Assembly (NCBI RefSeq): GCF_023053635.1
Contig: NC_086178.1
Span: 38,858,726 to 38,922,725, forward strand
Length of the DNA: 64,000 nucleotides
Source of the DNA: Elgaria multicarinata webbii
Lineage: Eukaryota > Chordata > Lepidosauria > Squamata > Anguidae
Direction: 5' to 3'
The position numbers and the translations under genes are program-made. Shown in pieces: positions 32,807 through 44,750 of this stretch (position 1 is its first letter; the number at the start of each line of letters is the position of its first letter). The notes under the pieces are model-generated. The model ran no database searches. It was not told where the DNA came from and was given only the letters and a program-made list of their open reading frames with translations.

Positions 32807-34785
32807 GAAGGGAAGACATGTTAGTAAAGTGTGGTGTCCTGCAATAAGCACCTCTCTCCCTTGAAGGGAGGACTGGCTAGTAAAGTGTGGTGTGCTGAAA
32901 GAAGCACTTCTCTCCCCGTGAAGGGAAGACTGGCTAGTAAAGTGTGGTGTCCTGCAATAAGCACTTCTCTCCCCGTGTAGGGAAGACTGGTTGGTAAAGT
33001 GTGGTGTCCTGCAATAAGCACTTCTCTCCCCTTGAAGGGAAGACTGGCTAGTAAAGTGTGGTGTCCTGCAATAAGCACTTCTCTCCCCTTGAAGGGAAGA
33101 CTGGCTAGTAAAGTGTGGTGTACAGCAATAAGCACTTCTCTCCCCGTGAAGGGAAGACTGGCTAGTAAAGTGTGGAGTCCTGCAATAAGCACTTCTCTCC
33201 CCGTGAAGGGAAGACTGGCTAGTAAAGTGTGGAGTCCTGCAATAAGCACTTCTCTCCGCGTGAAGGGAAGACTATCTAGTAAAGTGTGCTTTCTTGCAAT
33301 AAGCACTTCTCTCCCCTTGAAGGGAAGACTGGCTAGTAAAGTGTGGTGTCCTGCAATAAGCACTTCTCTCCCCTTGAAGGGAAGACTGGCAAGTAAAGTG
33401 TGGTGTCCTGAAATAAGCACCTCTCTCCCTTGAAGGGAGGACTGGCTAGTAAAGTGTGGTGTCCTGAAAGAAGCACTTCTCTCCCCGTGAAGGGAAGACT
33501 GGCCGGTAAAGTGTGGTATCCTGCAATAAGCACTTCTCTCCCCTTGAAGGGAAGACTGGCTAGTAAAGTGTGGAGTCCTGCAATAAGCACTTCTCTCCCC
33601 GTGAAGGGAAGACTGGCCAGTAAAGTGTTGTATCCTGCAATAAGTACTTCTCTCCCCGTGAAGGGAAGACTGGCTAGTAAAGTGTGGTGTCCTGCAATAA
33701 GCACTTCTCTCCCCGTGTAGGGAAGACTGGCTGGTAAAGTGTGGTGTCCTGCAATAAGCACTTCTCTCCCCTTGAAGGGAAGACTGGTTGGTAAAGTGTG
33801 GTGTCCTGTAATAAGCACTTCTCTCCCCTTGAAGGGAAGACTGGCTGGTAAAGTGTGGTGTCCTGCAATAAGCACTTCTCTCCCCGTGTAGGGAAGACTG
33901 GCTGGTAAAGTGTGGTGTCCTGCAATAAGCACTTCTCTCCCCGTGTAGGGAAGACTGGTTGGTAAAGTGTGGTGTCCTGCAATAAGCACTTCTCTCCCCT
34001 TGAAGGGAAGACTGGCTGGTAAAGTGTGGTGTCCTGCAATAAGCATTTCTCCCCTCTTGAAGGGAAGACTGGCTAGTAAAGTGTGGTGTCCTGCAATAAG
34101 CACTTCTCTCCCCGTGTAGGGAAGACTGGTTGGTAAAGTGTGGTGTCCTGCAATAAGCACTTCTCTCCCCTTGAAGGGAAGACTGGCTGGTAAAGTGTGG
34201 TGTCCTGCAATAAGCACTTCTCTCCCCGTGTAGGGAAGACTGGCTGGTAAAGTGTGGTGGCCTGCAATAAGCACTTCTATCCCCGTGTAGGGAAGACTGG
34301 TTGGTAAAGTGTGGTGTCCTGCAATAAGCACTTCTCTCCCCTTGAAGGGAAGACTGGCTGGTAAAGTGTGGTGTCCTGCAATAAGCACTTCTCTCCCCGT
34401 TTAGGGAAGACTGGCTGGTAAAGTGTGGTGTCCTGCAATAAGCACTTCTCTCCCCTTGAAGGGAAGACTGGCAAGTAAAGTGTGGTGTCCTGCAATAAGC
34501 ACTTCTCTCCCCGTGTAGGGAAGACTGGTTGGTAAAGTGTGGTGTCCTGCAATAAGCACTTCTCTCCCCTTGAAGGGAAGACTGGCAAGTAAAGTGTGGT
34601 CCTGCAATAAGCACTTCTCTCCCCGTGTAGGGAAGACTGGCTGGTAAAGTGTGGTTTCCTGCAATAAGCACTTCTCTCCCCTTGAAGGGAGGACTGGCTA
34701 GTAAAGTGTGGTGTCCTGAAATAAGCACTTCTCTCCCCTTGAAGGGAGGACTGGCTAGTAAAGTGTGGTGTCCTGAAATAAGCAC

Positions 34786-35033
34786 TCAGTATTTTAACAC
34801 TTAATTTTTACTTAAATTTAAATTATACTGTTTTAACTCTGTATTTTAACCTTATATCAATTTTGCTGCGTGGTTTTATCCTGGTTGTGCTTTATATATT
34901 GTATTTTGTATTTGTATTTTCAACTTGTTGGTTATTTTATGATGGTTTTAATTTTTGTGAACCGCCCAGAGAGCTTCGGCTATTGGGAGGTATAAAAATG
35001 TAATAAATAAATAAAATAAATAAATAAATAAAT
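34786..35033 (+). repeat. 248-bp L2-like tail inside the array, copy 5
   Basis: Same length and junctions. It shares TATTGGGAGG (for TATTGGGCGG) with copy 6, so these two are the closest pair. Confidence 0.92.
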
Positions 35034-36901
35034 GAAGGGAAGACATGTTAGTAAAGTGTGGTGTCCTGCAATAAGCACCTCTCTCCCTTGAAGGGAGGAC
35101 TGGCTAGTAAAGTGTGGTGTGCTGAAAGAAGCACTTCTCTCCCCGTGAAGGGAAGACTGGCCGGTAAAGTGTGGTATCCTGCAATAAGCACTTCTCTCCC
35201 CTTGAAGGGAAGACTGGCTAGTAAAGTGTGGTGTCCTGCAATAAGCACTTCTCTCCCCTTGAAGGGAAGACTGGCTAGTAAAGTGTGGAGTCCTGCAATA
35301 AGCACTTCTCTCCCCGTGAAGTGAAGACTGGCCAGTAAAGTGTGGTGTACTGCAATATGCACTTCTCTCCCCTTGAAGGGAAGACTGGCTAGTAAAGTGT
35401 GGGGTCCAGCAATATGCACTTCTCTCCCCTCGAAGGGAAGACTGGCTAGTAAAGTGTGGTGTGCTGCAATAAGCACTTCTCTCCCCGTGAAGGGAAGACT
35501 GGCTAGTAAAGTGTGGAGTCCTGCAATAAGCACTTCTCTCCCCTTGAAGGGAAGACTGGCTAGTAAAGTGTGGTGTCCTGCAATAAGCACTTCTCTCCCC
35601 GTGAAGGGAAGACTGGCCAGTAAAGTGTGGTGTACTGCAATATGCACTTCTCTCCCCTTGAAGGGAAGACTGGCTAGTAAAGTGTGGGGTCCAGCAATAT
35701 GCACTTCTCTCCCCTTGAAGGGAAGACTGGCCGGTAAAGTGTGGTGTCCTGCAATAAGCACTTCTCTCCCCTTGAAGGGAAGACTGGCTAGTAAAGTGTG
35801 GAGTCCTGCAATAAGCACTTCTCTCCCCGTGAAGGGAAGACTGGCCAGTAAAGTGTGGTGTACTGCAATATGCACTTCTCTCCCCTTGAAGGGAAGACTG
35901 GCTAGTAAAGTGTGGGGTCCAGCAATATGCACTTCTCTCCCCTTGAAGGGAAGACTGGCTGGTAAAGTGTGGAGTCCTGCAATAAGCACTTCTCTCCCCT
36001 AGAAGGGAAAACTGGCTAGTAAAGTGTGGAGTCCTGCAATAAGCACTTCTCTCCCCTTGAAGGGAAGACTGGCTAGTAAAGTGTGGTGTGCTGCAAAAAG
36101 CACTTCTCTCCCCGTGAAGGGAAGACTGGCTAGTAAAGTGTGGAGTCCTGCAATAAGCACTTCTCTCCCCGTGAAGGGAAGACTGGCTAGTAAAGTGTTG
36201 AGTCCTGCAATAAGCACTTCTCTCCCCTTGAAGGGAAGACTGGCCAGTAAAGTGTGGTGTCCTGCAATAAGCACTTCTCTCCCCGTGTAGGGAAGACTGG
36301 TTGGTAAAGTGTGGTGTCCTGCAATAAGCACTTCTCTCCCCTTGAAGGGAAGACTGGCTGGTAAAGTGTGGTGTCCTGCAATAAGCACTTCTCTCCCCGT
36401 GTAGGGAAGACTGGCTGGTAAAGTGTGGTTTCCTGCAATAAGCACTTCTCTCCCCTTGAAGGGAAGACTGGCTAGTAAAGTGTGGTGTCCTGCAATAAGC
36501 ACTTCTCTCCCCTTGAAGGGAAGACTGGTTGGTAAAGTGTGGTGTCCTGCAATAAGCACTTCTCTCCCCGTGTAGGGAAGACTGGCTAGTAAAGTGTGGA
36601 ATCCTGCAATAAGCACTTCTCTCCCCGTGTAGGGAAGACTGGCTAGTAAAGTGTGGTGTCCTGCAATAAGCACTTCTCTCCCCGTGTAGGGAAGACTGGC
36701 TAGTAAAGTGTGGAATCCTGCAATAAGCATTTCTCTCCCCTTGAAGGGAAGACTGGCTAGTAAAGTGTGGAATCCTGCAATAAGCACTTGTCTTCCCTTG
36801 AAGGGAAGACTGACTGGTAAAGTGTGGTGTCCTGCAATAAGCACTTCTCTCCCCTTGAAGGGAAGACTGGTTGGTAAAGTGTGGTGTCCTGAAATAAGCA
36901 C

Positions 36902-37149
36902 TCAGTATTTTAACACTTAATTTTTACTTAAATTCAAATTATACTGTTTTAACTCTGTATTTTAACCTTATATCAATTTTGCTGCGTGGTTTTATCCTGG
37001 TTGTGCTTTATATATTGTATTTTGTATTTGTATTTTCAACTTGTTGGTTATTTTATGATGGTTTTAATTTTTGTGAACCGCCCAGAGAGCTTCGGCTATT
37101 GGGAGGTATAAAAATGTAATAAATAAATAAAATAAATAAATAAATAAAT
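36902..37149 (+). repeat. 248-bp L2-like tail inside the array, copy 6
   Basis: Same length and junctions. Shares TATTGGGAGG with copy 5. Confidence 0.92.
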
Positions 37150-38655
37150 GAAGGGAAGACATGTTAGTAAAGTGTGGTGTCCTGCAATAAGCACCTCTCT
37201 CCCTTGAAGGGAGGACTGGCTAGTAAAGTGTGGTGTGCTGAAAGAAGCACTTCTCTCCCCGTGAAGGGAAGACTGGCCGGTAAAGTGTGGTATCCTGCAA
37301 TAAGCACTTCTCTCCCCTTGAAGGGAAGACTGGCTAGTAAAGTGTGGAGTCCTGCAATAAGCACTTCTCTCCCCGTGAAGTGAAGACTGGCCAGTAAAGT
37401 GTGGTGTACTGCAATATGCACTTCTCTCCCCTTGAAGGGAAGACTGGCTAGTAAAGTGTGGGGTCCAGCAATATGCACTTCTCTCCCCTTGAAGGGAAGA
37501 CTGGCTGGTAAAGTGTGGAGTCCTGCAATAAGCACTTCTCTCCCCTAGAAGGGAAAACTGGCTAGTAAAGTGTGGAGTCCTGCAATAAGCACTTCTCTGC
37601 CCTTGAAGGGAAGACTGGCTAGTAAAGTGTTGAGTCCTGCAATAAGCACTTCTCTCCCCGTGAAGGGAAGACTGGCTAGTAAAGTGTGGAGTCCTGCAAT
37701 AAGCACTTCTCTCCCCTTGAAGGGAAGACTGGCTAGTAAAGTGTGGTGTGCTGCAAAAAGCACTTCTCTCCCCGTGAAGGGAAGACTGGCTAGTAAAGTG
37801 TGGAGTCCTGCAATAAGCACTTCTCTCCCCTTGAAGGGAAGACTGGCCAGTAAAGTGTGGTGTCCTGCAATAAGCACTTCTCCAACCTTGAAGGGAAGTC
37901 TGTCCAGAAAAGTGTGGTGTCCTGCAATAAGCACTTCTCCATCCTTGAAGCGAAGACTGGCCAGTAAAGTGTGGTGTCTCGCAATAAGCACTTCTACCGC
38001 CTTGAAGGGAAGACTGGCTAATAAAGAGTGGTGTCCTGCAATAAGCACTTCTACCGCCTTGAAGGAAAGACCTGCCAATAAAGTGTGGAGTCCTGCAATA
38101 AGCACTTCTCTTCCCTTGAAGGGAAGACTGGCCAGTAAAGTGTGGTGTTCTGCAATAAGCACTTCTCTCCCCTTAAAGGGAAGACTGGATAGTAAAGTGT
38201 GGTGTCCTGAAATAAGTACTTCTCTTCCCTTGAAGGGAAGTCTGTCCAGAAAAGTGTGGAGTCCTGCAATAAGCACTTCTATCCACTTGAAGGGAAGACT
38301 GGCTGGTAAAGTGTGGAGTCCTGCAATAAGCACTTCTATCCACTTGAAGGGAAGACTGGCTGGTAAAGTGTGGAGTCCTGCAATAAGTACTTCTCTTCCC
38401 TTGAAGGGAAGACTGGCCAGTAAAGTTTGGTGGCCTGATCTAAGCAATTCTCTCCCCTTGAAGGGAAGACTGGCTAGTAAAGTGTGGTGGCCTGAACTAA
38501 GCAATTCTCTCCCCTTAAAGGGAAGACTGGCCAGTAAAGTGTGGTGGCCTGAACTAAGCAATTCTCTCCCCTTAAAGGGAAGACTGGCCAGTAAAGTGTG
38601 GTGGCCTGAACTAAGCAATTCTCTCCCCTTGAAGGGAAGACTGGCTAGTAAAGTG

Positions 38656-39231
38656 TGATGGCTGGCAATAATAGGTCCCCTCCCTCTGAAGGCAGTGCTT
38701 TCCTCTTTCGTCTTTACAGCAGAACTTCCAGGCATCCCTTCTTTGGAACCTGCATTCACTTTCTCTTCAATTCATCCAGCAAACGCAGAGCAGAGAAATG
38801 GCCAGGGAAGTCTTGGTCTTTGATTTCAGAGGTGCAGCAGACCATCATCCTGGGACAGAGGAGTGAAAACCTACATTTATTTTTTTAATTTATTGCACTT
38901 ATATACCGCTCCCATAGCAAGGGCTCTCTGGGCGGTTTACAGAAATTCTAAAATTAAGGTAAAAACGAGTATACAAAATTTAAATTCTAAAACACAGAAC
39001 ATACCCACATAAAGCATTAAAAACCGGTAATGTACAAATGAAAGGGAAACAAAACACAAAAACAAGTGCAATCAAAGCCAGAGTAATATTTTGCTTCGAG
39101 ATTTGGACTGACTTACTTCGAAGGTTTTTTTTGAGGATAAGATGGAGAGGAAGATGCCGATGTAAGATGCCTCGCTTTCCTTGGAAGTGTTAAAAAGCAA
39201 AGCCCACCCCATGAAGGGGAGTGAGGGGGGG
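38656..39231. repeat. module M1 (exon-like segment, retroposon insert, SINE remnant)
   Basis: Exon-like part 38849-38714 (minus), L2-like inverted tail insert about 38876-39031, shortened SINE about 39075-39180. The exon-like frame starts MMVCCTSEIKDQDFPGHFSA and stops early at a TGA. Confidence 0.88.
38876..39031 (-). repeat. retroposon tail inserted in module M1 (also in M2-M5)
   Basis: TTATTGCACTTATATACCGC, then CTCTCTGGGCGGTTTACAG: an inverted LINE/SINE 3' tail. It is absent at the matching point in M0 (about 25910). Confidence 0.75.
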
Positions 39232-41585
39232 ACACTGGCCAGTAAAGAGTGGTGGCCTGAAATAAGCACTTCTCTCCCATTGAAGGGAAGACTGGCTAGT
39301 AAAGTGTGGTGTCCTGCAGTTAGCACTTCTCTCCCCTTGAAGGGAAGACAGGCTGGTAAAGTGTGGTGTCCTGCAATAAGCATTTCTCTCCCCTTGAAGG
39401 GAAGACTGGCTAGCAAAGTGTGGTGTCCTGCAGGAAGCACTTCTCTCCCCTTGAAGGGAAGACTGGCTGGTAAAGTGTGGTGTCCTGCAATAAGCACTTC
39501 TCTCCCCTTGAAGGGAAGACTGGCTAGTAAAGTGTGGAGTCCTGCAATAAGCATTTCTCTCCCCTTGAAGGGAAGACTGGCTGGTAAAGTGTGGTGTCCT
39601 GCAGGAAGCACTTCTCTCCCCTTGAAGGGAAGACTGGCTAGCAAAGTGTGGTGTCCTGCAGGAAGCACTTCTCTCCCTTGAAGGGAAGACTGGCTGGTAA
39701 AGTGTGGTGTCCTGCAATAAGCACTTCTCTCCCCTTGAAGGGAAGACTGGCTAGTAAAGTGTGGAGTCCTGCAATAAGCATTTCTCTCCCCTTGAAGGGA
39801 AGACTGGCTAGCAAAGTGTGGTGTCCTGCAGGAAGCACTTCTCTCCCCTTGAAGGGAAGACTGGCTGGTAAAGTGTGGTGTCCTGCAGTTAGCACTTCTC
39901 TCCCCTTGAAGGGAAGACAGGCTGGTAAAGTGTGGTGTCCTGCAATAAGCATTTCTCTCCCCTTGAAGGGAAGACTGGCTAGCAAAGTGTGGTGTCCTGC
40001 AGGAAGCACTTCTCTCCCCTTGAAGGGAAGACTGGCCGGTAAAGTGTGGTATCCTGCAATAAGCACTTCTCTCCCCTTGAAGGGAAGACTGGCTAGTAAA
40101 GTATGGAGTCCTGCAATAACCACTTCTCTCCCCGTGAAGGGAAGACTGGCCAGTAAAGTGTTGTGTCCTGCAATAAGTACTTCTCTCCTCTTGAAGGGAA
40201 GACTGGCCAGTAAAGTGTTGTGTCCTGCAATAAGTACTTCTCTCCCCTTGAAGGGAAGACTGGCTAGTAAAGTGTGGAGTCTTGCAATAAGCACTTCTCT
40301 CCCCTTGAAGGGAAGACTGGCCAGTAAAGTGTGGTGTACTGCAATATGCACTTCTCTCCCCTTGAAGGGAAGACTGGCTAGTAAAGTGTGGTGTCCTGCA
40401 ATATGCACTTCTCTCCCCTTGAAGGGAAGACTGGCCAGTAAAGTGTGGTGTACTGCAATATGCACTTCTCTCCCCTTGAAGGGAAGACTGGCTAGTAAAG
40501 TGTGGTGTCCAGCAATATGCACTTCTCTCCCCTTGAAGGGAAGACTGGCTGGTAAAGTGTGGGGTCCTGCAATAAGCACTTCTCTCCCCTTGAAGGGAAG
40601 ACTGGCTAGTAAAGTGTGGAGTCCTGCAATAAGCACTTCTCTCCCCTTGAAGGGAAGACTGGCTAGTAAAGTGTGGTGTGCTGCAAAAAGCACTTCTCTC
40701 CCCGTGAAGGGAAGACTGGCTAGTAAAGTGTGGAGTCCTGCAATAAGCACTTCTCTCCCCGTGAAGGGAAGACTGGCTAGTAAAGTGTTGAGTCCTGCAA
40801 TAAGCACTTCTCTCCCCTTGAAGGGAAGACTGGCCAGTAAAGTGTGGTGTCCTGCAATAAGCACTTCTCCAACCTTGAAGGGAAGACTGGCCAGTAAAGT
40901 GTGGTGTCCTGCAATAAGCACTTCTCCAACCTTGAAGCGAAGACTGGCCAGTAAAGTGTGGTGTCTCGCAATAAGCACTTCTACCGCCTTGAAGGGAAGA
41001 CTGGCTAATAAAGTGTGGTGTCCTGCAATAAGCACTTCTACCGCCTTGAAGGAAAGACCTGCCAATAAAGTGTGGAGTCCTGCAATAAGCACTTCTCTTC
41101 CCTTGAAGGGAAGACTGGCCAGTAAAGTGTGGTGTTCTGCAATAAGCACTTCTGTCCCCTTGAAGGGAAGACTGGATAGTAAAGTGTGGTGTCCTGAAAT
41201 AAGTACTTCTCTTCCCTTGAAGGGAAGACTGTCCAGAAAAGTGTGGAGTCCTGCAATAAGCACTTCTATCCACTTGAAGGGAAGACTGGCTGGTAAAGTG
41301 TGGAGTCCTGCAATAAGTACTTCTCTTCCCTTGAAGGGAAGACTGGCCAGTAAAGTTTGGTGGCCTGATCTAAGCAATTCTCTCCCCTTGAAGGGAAGAC
41401 TGGCTAGTAAAGTGTGGTGGCCTGAACTAAGCAATTCTCTCCCCTTAAAGGGAAGACTGGCCAGTAAAGTGTGGTGGCCTGAACTAAGCAATTCTCTCCC
41501 CTTAAAGGGAAGACTGGCCAGTAAAGTGTGGTGGCCTGAACTAAGCAATTCTCTCCCCTTGAAGGGAAGACTGGCTAGTAAAGTG

Positions 41586-42161
41586 TGATGGCTGGCAATA
41601 ATAGGTCCCCTCCCTCTGAAGGCAGTGCTTTCCTCTTTCGTCTTTACAGCAGAACTTCCAGGCATCCCTTCTTTGGAACCTGCATTCACTTTCTCTTCAA
41701 TTCATCCAGCAAACGCAGAGCAGAGAAATGGCCAGGGAAGTCTTGGTCTTTGATTTCAGAGGTGCAGCAGACCATCATCCTGGGACAGAGGAGTGAAAAC
41801 CTACATTTATTTTTTTAATTTATTGCACTTATATACCGCTCCCATAGCAAGGGCTCTCTGGGCGGTTTACAGAAATTCTAAAATTAAGGTAAAAACGAGT
41901 ATACAAAATTTAAATTCTAAAACACAGAACATACCCACATAAAGCATTAAAAACCGGTAATGTACAAATGAAAGGGAAACAAAACACAAAAACAAGTGCA
42001 ATCAAAGCCAGAGTAATATTTTGCTTCGAGATTTGGACTGACTTACTTCGAAGGTTTTTTTTGAGGATAAGATGGAGAGGAAGATGCCGATGTAAGATGC
42101 CTCGCTTTCCTTGGAAGTGTTAAAAAGCAAAGCCCACCCCATGAAGGGGAGTGAGGGGGGG
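41586..42161. repeat. module M2
   Basis: Copy of M1 exactly 2930 bases further on and almost identical. Exon-like part 41779-41644 (minus). Confidence 0.88.
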
Positions 42162-44173
42162 ACACTGGCCAGTAAAGAGTGGTGGCCTGAAATAAGCACT
42201 TCTCTCCCATTGAAGGGAAGACTGGCTAGTAAAGTGTGGTGTCCTGCAATAAGCACTTCTCTCCCCTTGAAGGGAAGACAGGCTGGTAAAGTGTGGTGTC
42301 CTGCAATAAGCATTTCTCTCCCCTTGAAGGGAAGACTGGCTGGTAAAGTGTGGTGTCCTGCAATAAGCACTTCTCTCCCCTTGAAGGGAAGACTATCTAG
42401 TAAAGTGTGGTGTCCTGCAATAAGCATTTCTCTCCCCTTGAAGGGAAGACTGGCTGGTAAAGTGTGGTGTCCTGCAGTAAACACTTCTCTCCCCTTGAAG
42501 GAAAGACTGGCTGGTAAAGTGTGCTTTCTTGCAATAAGCATATCTCTTCCCATAAAGGGAAGAATGGCTAGTAAAGGGTGGATTACTGCAGTAAGCACTT
42601 CTCTCCCCTTGAAGGGAAGACTGGCTGGTAAAGTGTGGTGTCCTGAAATAAGCTCTTCTCTCCCCTTGATGGGAAGACTATCTAGTAAAGTTTGCTTTCT
42701 TGCAATAAGCATTTCTCTTCCCATAAAGGGAAGACTGGCTAATAAAGTGTGGAGTACTGCAGTAAGCCCTTCTCTCCCCTTGAAGGGAAGACTGGCTGCT
42801 AAAGTGTGGTGTCCTGCAGTTAGCACTTCTCTCCCCTTGAAGGGAAGACTGGCTAGAAAGTGTGGTGTCCTGCAATAACCACTTCTCTCCCCTTGAAGGG
42901 AAGACTCACTAGTAAAGTGTGGTGTGCTGCAATAAGCACTTCTCTCTGCTTGAAGGGAAGACTCACTAGTAAAGTGTGGTGTTCTGCAATAAGCATTTCT
43001 CTCCCCTTGAAGGGAAGACTGGCTGGTAAAGTGTGGTGTCCTGCAATAAGCACTTCTCTTCCCTTGAAGGGAAGACTGGCAAGTAAAGTGTGGTGTCCTC
43101 CAATAAGCACTTCTCTCCCCTTGAAGGGAAGACTGGCTAGTAAAGTGTGGAATCCTGCAATAAGCACTTCTCTTCCCTTGAAGGGAAGACTGGCCAGTAA
43201 AGTGTGGTGTCCTGCAATAAGCACTTCTCTCCCCATGAAGGGAACACTGGATAGTAAAGTGTGGTGTCCTGAAATAAGTACTTCTCTTCCCTTAAAGGGA
43301 AGATTGGCTAGTAAGGTGTTGTGTCCTGCAGTAAGCACTTCTCCCCCCTTGAAGGGAAGACTGGATAGTAAAGTGTGGAGTCCTGCAATAAGCACTTCTC
43401 TCCCCTTAAAGGGAAGATTGGCTAGTAAGGTGTGGTGTCCTGCAGTAAGCACTTCTCTCCCCTTGAAGGGAAGACTGGCGAGTAAAGTGTTGAGTCCTGC
43501 AATAAGCACTTCTCTCCCCTTGAAGCGAAGACTGGCCAGTAAAGTGTGGTGTCTCGCAATAAGCACTTCTACCGCCTTGAAGGAAAGACTTGCCAATAAA
43601 GTGTGGAGTCCTGCATTAAGCACTTCTCTTCCCTTGAAGGGAAGACTGGCCAGTAAAGTGTGGTGTCCTGCAATAAGCACTTCTCTCCCCTTGAAGGGAA
43701 GACTGGATAGTAAAGTGTGGTGTCCTGAAATAAGTACTTCTCTTCCCTTGAAGGGAAGTCTGTCCAGAAAAGTGTGGAGTCCTGCAATAAGCACTTCTAT
43801 CCCCTTGAAGGGAAGACTGGCTGGTAAAGTGTGGAGTCCTGCAATAAGTACTTCTCTTCCCTTGAAGGGAAGACTGGCCAGTAAAGTTTGGTGGCCTGAA
43901 ATAAGCAATTCTCTCCCCTTGAAAGGAAGACTGGCTGGTAAAGTTTGGTGGCCTGATCTAAGCAATTCTCTCCCCTTGAAGGGAAGACTGGCTAGTAAAG
44001 TGTGGTGTCCTGAAATAAGCACTTCTCTCCCCTTGAAGGGAAGACTGGCTAGTAAAGTGTGGTGTCCTGTAATAAGCACTTCTCTCCCTTTGACGGGAAT
44101 ACTGGCTAGTAAAGTGTGGTGGCCTGAACTAAGCAATTCTCTCCCCTTGAAGGGAAGACTGGCCAGTAAAGTG

Positions 44174-44750
44174 TGAAGGCTGGCAATAATAGGTCCCCTC
44201 CCTCTGAAGGCAGTGCTTTCCTCTTTCGTCTTTACAGCAGAATTTCCAGGCATCCCTTCTTTGGCACCTGCATTCACTTTCTCTTCAATTCATCCAGCAA
44301 ACACACAGCAGAGAAATGGCCAGGGAAGTCTTGGTCATTGATTTCAGACGTGCAGCAGACCATCATCCTGGGACAGAGGAGTGAAAACCTACATTTAATT
44401 TTTTAATTTATTGCACTTATATACCGCTCCCATAGCAAGGGCTCTCTGGGTGGTTTACAGAAATTCTAAAATTAAGGTAAAAACGAGTATACAAAATTTA
44501 AATTCTAAAACATAGAACATACCCTCATAAAGCATTAAAAACCTTTAATATACAAATGAAAGGGAAACAAAACACAAAAACAAGTGCAATCAAAGCCAGA
44601 GTAATATAGTGCTTAGAGAGTTGGACTGACTTACCTCGAAGGTTTTTTTTTGAGGATAAGATGGAGAGGAAGATGCCGATGCAAGATGCCTCGCTTTCCT
44701 TGGAAGTGTTAAAAAGCAAAGCCCACCCCATGAAGGGGAGTGAGGGGGGG
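44174..44750. repeat. module M3
   Basis: Starts 2588 bases after M2. Exon-like part 44367-44232 (minus). Shares changes with M4 (for example GTCATTGATTTCAGACGTG). Confidence 0.88.
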
